A DNA stretch of 64,000 nt from Gammaproteobacteria bacterium (GCA_030429735.1 JAUIET010000012.1:62001-126000); one strand, 5' to 3'; numbered from the stretch's first letter, positions 8,501 to 17,734 are shown. Numbers and translations are program-made. The notes: generated by a model not told the origin, from the sequence alone.

Positions 8501-9856
8501 ATGAGTGCAAGCGTACAAGAACTCAAAGAACTCGCCAGCAAGCCGCCGTTAAAGCGACTGCCAGCTTATTTGCGTTTAAGTGGCCCAGGCTGGTTGCAAG
8601 GAGCAATGACTCTTGGTGGTGGCAGCGCAATCACATCGCTGACAATTGGTGCCGTGTATGGCTATGAATTGCTATGGGTTCAGCCACTGGCGATGATTAT
8701 TGGCTGCATCATGTTGTTTGCCTTGTCGCATCAGACACTCAGTACCGGCATCAAGCCATTCACGGCTATGCGTAATTTTGTGCACCCGTCCATTGCCTGG
8801 TTATGGGCAATAGCCGCTTTGCTGTCCAGCATCATCTGGGGCTTTTCGCATTATCCGCTGAGTGCCGGAATGCTGGAAGAGATCATCACGGTAGGCACGG
8901 GTTTCTCATTGCAAGAGAGTGGTGGTACCGCGCGCGAGCTGTATTTGTTCGGGTTGGCTGTTCTGGTCTGGATGCTGTGTGCGTATACCGCCTGGAACTA
9001 TGGCGCCGGTGGTCGGGCGGTTCGTGTGTTTGAAACGTCCATCAAACTGCTAAGCGGTATGATTGTGCTGTCTTTTCTGTGGGTGGTTGTCGCGGCATCT
9101 GTGAATGGGCAGGTTGACTGGTCCGCAGTGTTTGCCGGTTACATACCCAGTGGTTTACCCAGCGACAGTGACGGCGTGATCACCATCATGGCGGCCCTGG
9201 GCACGGCAGTGGGTATCAACATGACGTTTATTTACGGTTACACGCTGCTGGACCGCCACTGGGGGCGTGACCACCGTGAGCTGGCTCGCTACGATATTGT
9301 GATGGGCCTGGTAATCCCTTATGTACTGGTCACTGGCCTGATATCCATTGCCGCGGCAGGCGCGTTTTACGGCAGCGATTTGAGCATACAAGGGAAGCTA
9401 AGCCCGGCCCAGGCCGGCGTGTTGTTCAGTGATACTGGCATGGGACCAGTCACCGGTCGGCTGGTGTTTGCGTTTGGTGTGCTAGGAATGGCGATTGGCT
9501 CGTTAGTCATGCACATGCTGTGCTGTGGTGCGGCTGCAAGCGCCATGTTCGATTGGCCGGCACATTCGCGCAATTATCGTTTGGCGTTGCTGCTGCCCAC
9601 ACCAGCAGTGCTCGGCGTTTTTCTATGGTCGACAATGGGCGCTTACGTTGTGTTGCCAACGTCAGCTATCTGCGGTTTCTTGCTGCCAGTGGCGTATATT
9701 GGCTGGTATGTTCTTAATAACAGTCGGCAATACCTGGGTGATGACAGGCCGAAGGGTAAAAAGAAGACACGGTACAATTTGGCCATGATGTTATGCATTG
9801 TTACTGTGCTGGCCAGTGTAACGTACACAACAGGCATCCAATTAAGCTGGTTTTGA
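8501..9856 (+). CDS. NRAMP-related membrane transporter, non-canonical
   Basis: The 451-residue product is hydrophobic, with about eleven predicted membrane segments. Its start SGPGWLQGAMTLGGGSAITSL resembles TM1 of NRAMP-family (APC superfamily) proteins. The metal-binding DPGN of TM1 and the MPH motif of TM6 are both missing; the TM6 region reads AALGTAVGINMTFIYGYTL. It therefore probably does not move manganese or iron like MntH. It lies 21 bp after one Gfo/Idh/MocA gene and 1 bp before another, so co-transcription and an organic substrate are plausible. The family call is moderate and the substrate unknown. Confidence 0.65.
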   Translation: MSASVQELKELASKPPLKRLPAYLRLSGPGWLQGAMTLGGGSAITSLTIGAVYGYELLWVQPLAMIIGCIMLFALSHQTLSTGIKPFTAMRNFVHPSIAWLWAIAALLSSIIWGFSHYPLSAGMLEEIITVGTGFSLQESGGTARELYLFGLAVLVWMLCAYTAWNYGAGGRAVRVFETSIKLLSGMIVLSFLWVVVAASVNGQVDWSAVFAGYIPSGLPSDSDGVITIMAALGTAVGINMTFIYGYTLLDRHWGRDHRELARYDIVMGLVIPYVLVTGLISIAAAGAFYGSDLSIQGKLSPAQAGVLFSDTGMGPVTGRLVFAFGVLGMAIGSLVMHMLCCGAAASAMFDWPAHSRNYRLALLLPTPAVLGVFLWSTMGAYVVLPTSAICGFLLPVAYIGWYVLNNSRQYLGDDRPKGKKKTRYNLAMMLCIVTVLASVTYTTGIQLSWF

Positions 9857-9857
9857 G

Positions 9858-10943
9858 ATGACTTCCATTGGAGATGGCGCAAACTATGCGCCCAGCAGTG
9901 ACGCGGAAAAAGTGGTTGAGCCGGGCGAGTTTGTTTTCGCGGCGGCGTTTCTTGATCACGGGCATATCAATGGTCAATGCAATGGTCTTACAGACGCTGG
10001 CGCAACACTTAAAACTGTATTTGATCCAGACCCCGAAAAAGTAGCCGGCTTTCTGCAACGCTTTCCAGGAACTCAGGTTGCAAATTCGTTTGCTGACATT
10101 CTTTCTGACCCGGATGTGAAACTGGTATGTTCCGCGGCCATACCCAATCTTCGTGCGGGCATTGGCATGCAGGTGATGGAGTCTGGTAAGGATTATTTCA
10201 CTGACAAGTCACCTTTCACTACGCTGGCGCAGTTGGAGCAGGTAAAAAAATGCACGGCAACGACAGCTCAGAAGTACGCAGTGTACTATGCCGAGCGCTT
10301 GCACAACGATGCGGCGTGGCGCGCGGGCGAGCTTATCGCAGAAGGTGCCATAGGCCGTGTGTTGCAGGTATTGAACCTGGCACCGCACCGACTCGCGAAA
10401 ACGACACGCCCTGAATGGTTTTTCGATAAAGCCCAATATGGCGGCATCATTACTGATATTGGGTCGCATCAGCTCGAGCAGTTTCTAACATATGCGAACT
10501 GTGTGGACGCAACGCTGAATTTTGCACGTGTTGAGAATTTCAGTCACCCGGACAAGCCGGGCCTGGAAGATTTTGGCGAGATGTCTCTGACTGGTGACAA
10601 TGGCGCTTCATTTTACAGTCGAGTTGACTGGTATACGCCGGATGGCTTGCGCACCTGGGGTGATGGAAGAACATTTATTGTTGGTACCGAAGGCAGCATA
10701 GAGCTGCGCAAGTATATTGATCCGGCCAGAGAAGCGCCAACGTCGAAACTGTTTCTGGTTGATAACAACAGTGAGCATGAAATCGAATGTTTGAACAACA
10801 CCGGGTTTCCATTCTTTGGGCAACTGATACTGGATTGCATCAATAAGACTGAGCATGCAATGACACAAGCGCATGTGTTTAAGGCCGCGGAGCTAAGTAT
10901 GCAGGCACAATTGCTGGCGGACTCTGCTCGACTGGGTGGATAA
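9858..10943 (+). CDS. Gfo/Idh/MocA-family oxidoreductase
   Basis: This 361-residue protein is a second, divergent family member. It has the phase-typical DPDPEKVAGFLQRFPG cofactor-loop region, YFTDKSPFTTLAQLEQV in place of the usual EKP motif (DKSP keeps the Lys), and the C-terminal GGIITDIGSHQLEQFLTYA with a candidate catalytic His. The start ATG lies 1 bp after the transporter stop, so translation is probably coupled. It likely handles the same pathway as the 7331 gene. Confidence 0.82.
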   Translation: MTSIGDGANYAPSSDAEKVVEPGEFVFAAAFLDHGHINGQCNGLTDAGATLKTVFDPDPEKVAGFLQRFPGTQVANSFADILSDPDVKLVCSAAIPNLRAGIGMQVMESGKDYFTDKSPFTTLAQLEQVKKCTATTAQKYAVYYAERLHNDAAWRAGELIAEGAIGRVLQVLNLAPHRLAKTTRPEWFFDKAQYGGIITDIGSHQLEQFLTYANCVDATLNFARVENFSHPDKPGLEDFGEMSLTGDNGASFYSRVDWYTPDGLRTWGDGRTFIVGTEGSIELRKYIDPAREAPTSKLFLVDNNSEHEIECLNNTGFPFFGQLILDCINKTEHAMTQAHVFKAAELSMQAQLLADSARLGG

Positions 10944-11002
10944 GCAAGCACAAAACACGTATTCGTCTGCGTTAGAATGCAACTGGCTTAGCAAAGGAAA
11001 GA

Positions 11003-11485
11003 ATGATGAGCAAAATCACCATCAACAATAAAGACGTGGATTTAAGCGGTGTTGATCCAAACACGCCTTTGCTATGGGCCTTGCGCGACACGCTTGGCCT
11101 GGTGGGTACCAAGTTTGGCTGCGGTATTGCACAGTGTGGTGCGTGTACCGTGCTCATGAATGGCCAGGCAATCCGTTCCTGCCAGGCAAGAATTGGTCAA
11201 ATCAAAGACGCCAATATTACAACCATTGAAGGCCTTGCAGATGATGAAGGCAAGCTAACGCCGTTACAGCAAGCCTGGATTGATCATGATGTGCCGCAGT
11301 GTGGTTATTGCCAGGCTGGGCAGATCATGAGTGCTACTGCATTGTTAAACAAGAATGCGAATCCATCCAAGGATGATATTGATGCAGCCATGAGCGGCAA
11401 TATATGCCGCTGCGGTACGTATACCCGAATTGTAGCGGCCATTGAATCGGCGGCCGCGCAAAGTAATGGGGGTGACGCATCATGA
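11003..11485 (+). CDS. Molybdenum hydroxylase small subunit, [2Fe-2S] (IorA-type)
   Basis: The 160-residue protein carries both iron-sulphur motifs of xanthine dehydrogenase-family small subunits. The plant-type cluster is GCGIAQCGACTVLMNG and the second is CGYCQAGQIMSA with GNICRCGTYTRI. It passes electrons from the molybdenum site of the partner at 11482, with which it overlaps by four bases. Two adjacent ATGs (11003, 11006) follow an AAAGGAAA ribosome-binding site. The two-gene form without an FAD subunit matches isoquinoline 1-oxidoreductase and related periplasmic aldehyde or N-heterocycle oxidases. Confidence 0.92.
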   Translation: MMSKITINNKDVDLSGVDPNTPLLWALRDTLGLVGTKFGCGIAQCGACTVLMNGQAIRSCQARIGQIKDANITTIEGLADDEGKLTPLQQAWIDHDVPQCGYCQAGQIMSATALLNKNANPSKDDIDAAMSGNICRCGTYTRIVAAIESAAAQSNGGDAS

Positions 11486-13749
11486 GTAAATCCCCAATGG
11501 TGTTCAACGATCCCTTGCAGGCAATAAATCCTGCGGGAATGGGTAGCGCAGAAGTTTCACGCCGTGAATTCATCAGATTGGCGGGCCTCGGTGGCAGCCT
11601 GGTTGTTGCGTTGTCGGTGATACCTGGGCGAGTATCAGCACTGGCGCCAAAAAACGACAGGAGCGCCGCGCTGAACACTTACGTGGAAATAGCCAGCGAT
11701 GGTCAAATAACCATTCTTGCACCCAACCCTGAAGTGGGTCAGGGCGTTAAAACATCGTTACCGATGATTGTCGCCGAAGAGCTGGATGCCAACTGGAATG
11801 ACGTTGTTATTGAAAACGCGCCGATAGATGCTGAGCGTTTTGGTCGGCAATTTGCGGGTGGCTCTACGGCGATACCCATGCGCTGGGATGAACTTCGTAC
11901 GATGGGCGCTATTGCTCGCCATGTGTTGCTGCAAGCGGCCGGCCAACAGTTAAACGTGCCGATAGAGCAGCTTAGTACCCAGTACTCCATAATCACGCAC
12001 GCCCCATCGGGCAGATCAGTAAGCTACGGTGATGTTGCTCAACAGGCTGCAAAGCTTGCCCTTCCAAAACCGGAAAACGTCCCGCTAAAAACCCCCGACC
12101 AATATCGCTTGCTGGGCAAACGCATCACCGGATTCGACAACCACGCGATCGTTACTGGCCAGCCCCTGTTCGGAATCGATACCGTTGTTCCCGACATGCT
12201 GTATGCAACGTACGTGAAGTGCCCGCAGATTGGTGGGAAGGCGGTTTCCGCGAACTTGGAAGAACTGAAAAAACGCCCCGGTGTGCGGCATGCATTCATT
12301 ATGGATGGCACGGTTGACATCGCTTACTTTAACCCAGGTGGCGTAGATATGTATTCGGGTGTTGCCATTGTTGCCGATTCAACGTGGCAGGCGCTGGACG
12401 CCCGCCAATACCTAAAGGTGGAATGGGACACCAGCAAGGCATCAACCGATTCATGGTCCGCGCTGGTGGAACAGGCAAATGCCATTGCAGACGCAGCCGG
12501 TGCAGTAGAAGTTGAGCATAAAGGCAATGTTGTTAAAGCGCTGAATAGCTCCAGTACAAGACGTCGCAGTCAGTACACATATGGCTATATCTCGCACGCG
12601 CAGATGGAACCGCAGAATTGTGTGGCGGCCTGGAACAGCAATGGCACAATCGAAGTATGGGCGCCAACGCAAACCCCGCAATCTGCCGTAGCATCACTCG
12701 CGCAGGTGTTAGGCATTGAAGAGAATAAAATCACCTTGCATCAGATCCGTGCAGGCGGCGGTTTTGGTCGTCGTTTGGACAATGACTATGTACGCGAAGC
12801 AGCCCTTATTTCAAGAGAAGTCAACGCGCCGGTAAAACTGCAGTGGACGCGTGAAGACGACATGAGCTACGACTGCTTTCGCCCGGGTGGATTCTATGCT
12901 CTGGAAGCTGGGCTGGACAGCAAGGGTAAACTCCTTGCATGGGACAATCACTCAATTGCCGTGTCTGCCGACGGTAAAAAGCCGAATTCCTCGGCAGGCC
13001 ACTGGAAAACCGATTTCCCAGGTCAGATGCTGAAACATTTTCGTCACACTCAGACACTGTTGATCTCAAAAACACCGACCGGTCCATTGCGCGCGCCGGT
13101 ATCCAATACCTACGCGTTTGCCGAGCAAAGCTTCTTGCACGAGTTGTCCGATGCGGTTGGACGAGATCATGTTGAGTTTCTGGTTGATGCCTTGGGTGAA
13201 CCTAAATGGATCGACAAGGGCAATATTCGGTCTTTGAATACAACACGGGCTATTGAGGTTATTCGAGCCGTTGCGAAGCGAGCGGGCTGGGGCAAGAAAA
13301 TGCCGCAGGATCGTGCCCTGGGCCTGGCTTTTTACTTCAGCCATGCGGGACATATCGCCGAGATTGCCGATGTGAGCGTGGATACATCGAAAAAAGTAAC
13401 CGTTCATAAAATGTGGGTTGTTGCCGATATAGGTCCGATTGTTAACTTAAGCGGAGCTGAAAACCAATGCGAAGGATCTGTCATCGACGGCATCGGTGTG
13501 ATGATGTCACAAAGCATCACCATGACCAATGGCCGTATTGATCAGCAGAATTTCCATCAGTATCCACTACTGCGCGTGAACAAACGCCCCGAAATCGACG
13601 TTCATTTTGTGAAATCGGATTACACGCCCACCGGTATTGGTGAGCCGGCGTTACCACCGGTCGCTCCAGCCATCTGCAACGCTATCTACACAATCAATGG
13701 CGAGCGAATTCGAGAGATGCCACTAAGCAATCTTGGTTACTCGATCTGA
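11482..13749 (+). CDS. Molybdenum hydroxylase large subunit (IorB-type), Tat-exported
   Basis: The 755-residue product binds the molybdopterin-cytosine-dinucleotide cofactor. A twin-arginine signal is seen near residues 27-50 (SRREFIRLAGLGGSLVVAL). Cofactor motifs are NPEVGQGVKTSLPMIVAEEL, GGGFGRRLDNDYVREA and GEPALPPVAPAICNAI, whose Glu is the expected catalytic base. The substrate cannot be read: an N-heterocycle or an aldehyde are both possible. No Tat signal is seen on the small subunit, so it would be co-exported. No electron-acceptor cytochrome gene follows, which some relatives have. Confidence 0.9.
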   Translation: MSKSPMVFNDPLQAINPAGMGSAEVSRREFIRLAGLGGSLVVALSVIPGRVSALAPKNDRSAALNTYVEIASDGQITILAPNPEVGQGVKTSLPMIVAEELDANWNDVVIENAPIDAERFGRQFAGGSTAIPMRWDELRTMGAIARHVLLQAAGQQLNVPIEQLSTQYSIITHAPSGRSVSYGDVAQQAAKLALPKPENVPLKTPDQYRLLGKRITGFDNHAIVTGQPLFGIDTVVPDMLYATYVKCPQIGGKAVSANLEELKKRPGVRHAFIMDGTVDIAYFNPGGVDMYSGVAIVADSTWQALDARQYLKVEWDTSKASTDSWSALVEQANAIADAAGAVEVEHKGNVVKALNSSSTRRRSQYTYGYISHAQMEPQNCVAAWNSNGTIEVWAPTQTPQSAVASLAQVLGIEENKITLHQIRAGGGFGRRLDNDYVREAALISREVNAPVKLQWTREDDMSYDCFRPGGFYALEAGLDSKGKLLAWDNHSIAVSADGKKPNSSAGHWKTDFPGQMLKHFRHTQTLLISKTPTGPLRAPVSNTYAFAEQSFLHELSDAVGRDHVEFLVDALGEPKWIDKGNIRSLNTTRAIEVIRAVAKRAGWGKKMPQDRALGLAFYFSHAGHIAEIADVSVDTSKKVTVHKMWVVADIGPIVNLSGAENQCEGSVIDGIGVMMSQSITMTNGRIDQQNFHQYPLLRVNKRPEIDVHFVKSDYTPTGIGEPALPPVAPAICNAIYTINGERIREMPLSNLGYSI

Positions 13750-13843
13750 GTGTTATTCAACGCGCCTACAGTGCCAGCGGTATCGAAATTTTGAGCGCAT
13801 AGTATGAATAGTGACAAACCCATTACAAGGAATGCAAAGCCAC

Positions 13844-14695
13844 TCAAACTTCGGTAAGCGTTTTAATTCGCCCAGCAAAAAACTCAGCATTCCACCTGCG
13901 CAAGCCTGCCAGGTAATCCGGTTTTAGAAACCGCTCTACATCCTTCCGTGCTTCGCTCCACTCAATGGAATGCACTTTCTCATTCAAGGCGCGGGCAAGC
14001 CAGTTCCGGTCTACACACAGATCATCTTCACCTTTCCAGGGGCCGTATTGTTGCAGCGCATTCTGAAGCAGTGGTAAATTGGCTTGCACACCCTGTTTCA
14101 CATACCAATCAAAATCGAACCAGTCGCGCCCTTTAAGATACGGCCTGCACAGCAAGGCATGAATCTTTAAAGAGAAGTTGCTACTAAGGTCTTGATGGCA
14201 GATATCGAAATCCACTGGGAAGTCTATAAATGTATAGCCAAACCCTGAGCCTGCAGGCGGATCTACATCAATCTCAAGTTTGATGTGCAGTTTTTGTGAA
14301 GCCGGCGCTTTAAAAAACGACAGATCAAGTTGATTGACCACTGAGTTATCTTTAATCACGGCTTTTCGAATAGCGCCGTCCATACCGCCCCTTGCCAAGG
14401 CCTCTGACTGCAGACCAAACTCTTCGAAACTCGCGAGCAATTTCTCAAGATAAACAGCCCAGTCGAAGCCAGCATTCGGCTGTTTCAGAATAAAATCCAG
14501 ATCTTCCGAAAACCGGGGCAGCCCATGAAGAATGCGAAGGCTTGTGCCGCCTTGAAAAGCTGCTACTTCAAAAAAGCCAGCACGCCATAGGGCAAACAGC
14601 GCGATTTCCTGAATTATTTCCTTGGTTGCTTGCTCTTCTTCAACCGGGTTTTGAGTTTTATACTCAGCGAGCCTTTTTTGAATCAAGTCGATCAT
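13844..14695 (-). CDS. AbiEii-type nucleotidyltransferase toxin
   Basis: The 283-residue protein has the AbiEii/AbiGii signature GGTSL followed by RFSEDLDF, the DNA polymerase beta-like nucleotidyltransferase motif in which the two Asp residues bind metal. Proteins of this group are the toxins of type IV toxin-antitoxin pairs that stop growth on phage infection, and some modify tRNA. The cognate AbiEi-like gene lies just upstream, 12 bp away. Length and motif order are normal and nothing suggests decay. The pair is divergent from a type I restriction-modification operon. Confidence 0.87.
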   Translation of the reverse strand: MIDLIQKRLAEYKTQNPVEEEQATKEIIQEIALFALWRAGFFEVAAFQGGTSLRILHGLPRFSEDLDFILKQPNAGFDWAVYLEKLLASFEEFGLQSEALARGGMDGAIRKAVIKDNSVVNQLDLSFFKAPASQKLHIKLEIDVDPPAGSGFGYTFIDFPVDFDICHQDLSSNFSLKIHALLCRPYLKGRDWFDFDWYVKQGVQANLPLLQNALQQYGPWKGEDDLCVDRNWLARALNEKVHSIEWSEARKDVERFLKPDYLAGLRRWNAEFFAGRIKTLTEV

Positions 14696-14707
14696 AGCCG
14701 CACCTTG

Positions 14708-15376
14708 TCAGTAATTTGAGCCCAGGGCCAGACCAAGTGCGCGCTCCAACTCAACGATAAAGGTCTGGGCGCGCTTGTTTTTGTACACCTCTTTCAGCGT
14801 TCGCAGCTCTGAACCCGTAACCGAATTAAGTTTTTCCGGTTCGATTCGAAAGCTCGCTTCTAAGTAGTCAACCCCCTGCCATTCTAGCTTTCTTGTATAT
14901 ACAAGGTCGAGCAAAGCGCGAATAGGTTTGGCAACTAATGCGAACCGCCCTCCTAGCGGAGTACGCTCAACCAATTCCATAAACCGACCCGGCTGGGTAG
15001 CCAAAGGGTAAAACTCAAACTGGCCGAATTCCTTGCTCTCGAATGTTTTGGTTTTGCGCCCCGGCACAATACTCGTTGTGGTGTACACCGCTTCGGGAAT
15101 CCAGCCATGAAACGACAGGGCAGTCTCCAGCGAAATATAACTTCCCGGAGACGCCGCCTGCGCAATTACGAATGGATGACAGGCAGCACTTCGTAAATGC
15201 TTTGGCAACACATACAAGCCGCGACGCACACGAATCAACTCGCCTGCCTTCATGGCGCGGTTCACCAGGTGATGACGACGCTGGTCGGACCCGTCAAGCA
15301 ACCGGGCAAGCAAAGCATCGGTCAGCACATGCTCACTCAGCCCCGACTCCACTACTTGGCCCGTTAATGTCTGCAT
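14708..15376 (-). CDS. AbiEi-like antitoxin / transcriptional repressor
   Basis: The 222-residue product has an N-terminal winged-helix region (about residues 15-75, LIRVRRGLYVLP) and the AbiEi-type C-terminal region (GSYISLETALSFHGW). AbiEi proteins silence AbiEii and repress their own operon by binding inverted repeats. I chose the ATG at 15376. The longer TTG start at 15424 would place the first codons across a TATAAT box at 15408-15413 on this strand. Two inverted repeats that could be its operators lie upstream at 15448 and 15519. Confidence 0.83.
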   Translation of the reverse strand: MQTLTGQVVESGLSEHVLTDALLARLLDGSDQRRHHLVNRAMKAGELIRVRRGLYVLPKHLRSAACHPFVIAQAASPGSYISLETALSFHGWIPEAVYTTTSIVPGRKTKTFESKEFGQFEFYPLATQPGRFMELVERTPLGGRFALVAKPIRALLDLVYTRKLEWQGVDYLEASFRIEPEKLNSVTGSELRTLKEVYKNKRAQTFIVELERALGLALGSNY

Positions 15377-15447
15377 CAATAAGTCAAAAAATTCCAGAAA
15401 CTTCCATATTATAGAAGAAATCAACGAAATATAGAAGTATTAAAAAT

Positions 15448-15466
15448 ACAGTAGGCTATCTACTGT
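15448..15466. promoter_or_regulatory. Operator-like inverted repeat 1 (abiE/hsd divergent region)
   Basis: ACAGTAG, a five-base spacer GCTAT, then CTACTGT form a perfect 7-bp inverted repeat. It lies between the leftward abiEi start and the -35 box of the rightward promoter at 15477, so a bound protein could control both. A sister copy is at 15519. Confidence 0.6.
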
Positions 15467-15476
15467 GAAATAAAGC

Positions 15477-15505
15477 TTGATATTGACGCTGCCAGCGCTT
15501 ATAGT
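15477..15505 (+). promoter_or_regulatory. Sigma70-like promoter of the hsd operon
   Basis: TTGATA (15477-15482) and TATAGT (15500-15505) are separated by 17 bp, a good consensus fit. Transcription would begin near 15512, leaving a leader of about 50 bases before the ATG at 15561. Inverted repeats flank the promoter on both sides. This is a sequence match only. Confidence 0.6.
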
Positions 15506-15518
15506 TCTAGCTGAATAT

Positions 15519-15537
15519 GCAGTAGACCATCTATTGT
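15519..15537. promoter_or_regulatory. Operator-like inverted repeat 2 (abiE/hsd divergent region)
   Basis: GCAGTAG, spacer ACCAT, then CTATTGT repeats the architecture of the site at 15448 with the same 7-5-7 layout. Its half-sites pair at five of seven positions. It covers the first bases of the predicted transcript, so binding would block initiation or early elongation. Centre-to-centre distance to copy 1 is 71 bp. Confidence 0.55.
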
Positions 15538-15560
15538 ACAAGAAAGCCAAGCGCTTACGA

Positions 15561-16145
15561 ATGAAACACACGATCAAAAGTATTGCCACCATTCAAAGCG
15601 GCCACACGTTTCGCAGCAAGATTGCGAACGATCCGCAGGGTAATGCCCGTGTGTTGCGTATTAGCGAGCTGCGCGTCTACCCGCACGTGGAAGCTGCCGA
15701 ACTGCCCCTGGTACAGTGGGACATGGCGAAAACGTCAGCATTAATCAAACCTACTGACGTGATTATGCCGGCGCGTGGGCAATACTACGGCGCGAAGCTT
15801 GTTCAGCTGCATGAACCGGTACTGGCAAGCAATCAGCTGCATATTCTGCGCATTCAGGATAACGCGGTACTGCCTGAGTACCTTTGTTGGGCATTGAATC
15901 AAGACGGTGTGCAACAATCCATTGCTGGTAGCTTGCGCGGCACTGGTATCCCTCAGTTAAACAAAAAAAACCTGGGTGAAGTACAGGTCACCGTACCGTC
16001 CCTGGAAACCCAGAAAAAAATCATTGTCCTGCAAGCTGTTTGGGAACAAGAGCAACAACTTACCCAGCAGTTGTTAGACAACCGTGAAACCATGCTGAAA
16101 GGAATGTTTCAGCACCTACTTAATGATCAATCCAGGCAAGCCTAG
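15561..16145 (+). CDS. Half-size type I specificity-subunit-like protein
   Basis: The 194-residue protein has one target-recognition domain and one conserved helix region: SIATIQSGHTFRSKI at the start, GIPQLNKKNLGEVQVTVPSL late in the domain, then a coiled helix to the C-terminus (ETQKKIIVLQAVWEQEQQLTQQLL). Full HsdS proteins have two such units, and a full one is encoded at 17724. I chose the ATG at 15561 because the earlier TTG at 15477 overlaps the promoter. It comes 35 bp before hsdM, so it is likely co-expressed. It could act as an alternative or regulatory specificity subunit; no decay is visible. Confidence 0.75.
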   Translation: MKHTIKSIATIQSGHTFRSKIANDPQGNARVLRISELRVYPHVEAAELPLVQWDMAKTSALIKPTDVIMPARGQYYGAKLVQLHEPVLASNQLHILRIQDNAVLPEYLCWALNQDGVQQSIAGSLRGTGIPQLNKKNLGEVQVTVPSLETQKKIIVLQAVWEQEQQLTQQLLDNRETMLKGMFQHLLNDQSRQA

Positions 16146-16180
16146 CGAACCCTATAGCAGCGACGATTTCGGAGATCGCC

Positions 16181-17734
16181 ATGAGTACCAAAACCAACAA
16201 GAACGCCATCCAAACCAGTTCAGTCTCGTCACGAGAGATTAACGACGCCGTCTGGAAAGCCTGCGATACCTTTCGCGGCACGGTAGACCCCAGCACCTAC
16301 AAAGACTACGTGCTCACCATGTTGTTTCTGAAATACATTTCTGACGTATGGCAAGACCACTACGACCGCTATCAGGAAGAACACGGCGACCACCCCGAGC
16401 TGATTGAAGAGTTACTGAAAAACGAACGCTTTGTATTGCCAAAGCAAGCGAACTTCTACGCCTTGTACGCACAGCGCGCGAAAGCAAAAAATGGCCAGCG
16501 TATTGACAAAGCACTGCATGCCATCGAAGAGAGTAACGGTAGCAAGCTACGCGAAGGTGAATACGGCGTGTTTCAGGACATTTCCTTCAATTCCACCAAG
16601 CTTGGCGACGAAAAACAAAAGAACGATGTGCTAAAGCACCTGCTGGAAGATTTCCATAAACCGGAACTGGATTTACGCCCAAGCCGGGTAGGCAAGCAAG
16701 ACATTATCGGCGATGCCTACGAATTTCTGATTGAAAAATTTGCGGCCGGCGCTGGCAAGAAAGCGGGTGAGTTCTACACGCCTTCAGCTGTATCGCAATT
16801 GATGGCCGAACTAGTCGCGCCTCAGCCTGGCGACGACATTTGCGACCCGGCTTGTGGCTCGGCGTCACTATTGATGAAGTGCGGCCAGTACATCAAGCAA
16901 CATCACAACTCCAAGAAATATGCCTTGTTCGGTCAGGAAGCCATCGGCAGTACCTGGGCGCTGGCAAAAATGAATATGTTTCTGCACGGCGAAGACAACC
17001 ACAAGATCAAATGGGGTGACACCCTACGCAACCCGCAACTGCTGAACAAAGACGACAGCTTGCAACACTTCGACGTAGTGGTGGCCAACCCGCCTTTCTC
17101 GCTGGACAAATGGGGCAGCGATGCGGCGGACAACGACAAGTACGGGCGCTTTCGCCGTGGTGTTCCACCAAAAACCAAAGGCGATTACGCGTTTATTCTG
17201 CATATGATTGAAACCATGAAGCCAAAAACAGGCCGCATGGCAGTAGTGGTGCCACACGGTGTTCTGTTTCGCGGTTCCAGCGAGGGCAAGATTCGCCGCA
17301 AGCTGATTGAAGAAAACCTGCTGGATACTGTAATCGGCCTGCCGGAAAAACTGTTCTACGGTACCGGCATTCCGGCGGCTATTCTCGTGTTTAGAAAAAC
17401 CCGCTCTGACAAAAAAGTATTGTTCATTGATGCCAGCCGGGCCTATAAAGAAGGAAAGAACCAGAACCACCTTACTGAACAGCATCTGCAGACAATAGTG
17501 GAAACCTGCAACACTCGTAAAAGCGTGGATAAATACGCTTACCTCGCTGACTTTGATGAGATTGCCGAGAACGATTTCAACCTGAATATTCCGCGCTATG
17601 TGGATACGTTTGAGGAGGAGGAAGAAATTGATTTGATGGCTGTGCGTGCAGAACGGGAAGTATTGAAGAAGCAGTTGGCCGAGCTTGAGGTGCAGATGGA
17701 GGCGTATTTGGAGGAGCTATTTGATGCTTCCTGA
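16181..17734 (+). CDS. hsdM: Type I restriction-modification DNA methyltransferase subunit
   Basis: HsdM transfers a methyl group from S-adenosylmethionine to adenine as part of the HsdM2S complex. The 517-residue protein has the HsdM N-terminal domain, the GEFYTPSAVSQLM segment, the SAM motif DPACGSASLL and the catalytic motif NPPF (VVANPPFSLDKWG). The C-terminal 40 residues are strongly acidic and helical, as usual. The ATG follows GGAG with good spacing. It overlaps hsdS by 11 bp, implying translational coupling. Confidence 0.95.
   Translation: MSTKTNKNAIQTSSVSSREINDAVWKACDTFRGTVDPSTYKDYVLTMLFLKYISDVWQDHYDRYQEEHGDHPELIEELLKNERFVLPKQANFYALYAQRAKAKNGQRIDKALHAIEESNGSKLREGEYGVFQDISFNSTKLGDEKQKNDVLKHLLEDFHKPELDLRPSRVGKQDIIGDAYEFLIEKFAAGAGKKAGEFYTPSAVSQLMAELVAPQPGDDICDPACGSASLLMKCGQYIKQHHNSKKYALFGQEAIGSTWALAKMNMFLHGEDNHKIKWGDTLRNPQLLNKDDSLQHFDVVVANPPFSLDKWGSDAADNDKYGRFRRGVPPKTKGDYAFILHMIETMKPKTGRMAVVVPHGVLFRGSSEGKIRRKLIEENLLDTVIGLPEKLFYGTGIPAAILVFRKTRSDKKVLFIDASRAYKEGKNQNHLTEQHLQTIVETCNTRKSVDKYAYLADFDEIAENDFNLNIPRYVDTFEEEEEIDLMAVRAEREVLKKQLAELEVQMEAYLEELFDAS

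Noticed and set aside
15561-16145. Half-size HsdS gene as a pseudogene fragment
   Set aside because: It is open end to end, starts and stops at domain borders and lies between a promoter and hsdM, so a functional protein is more likely.
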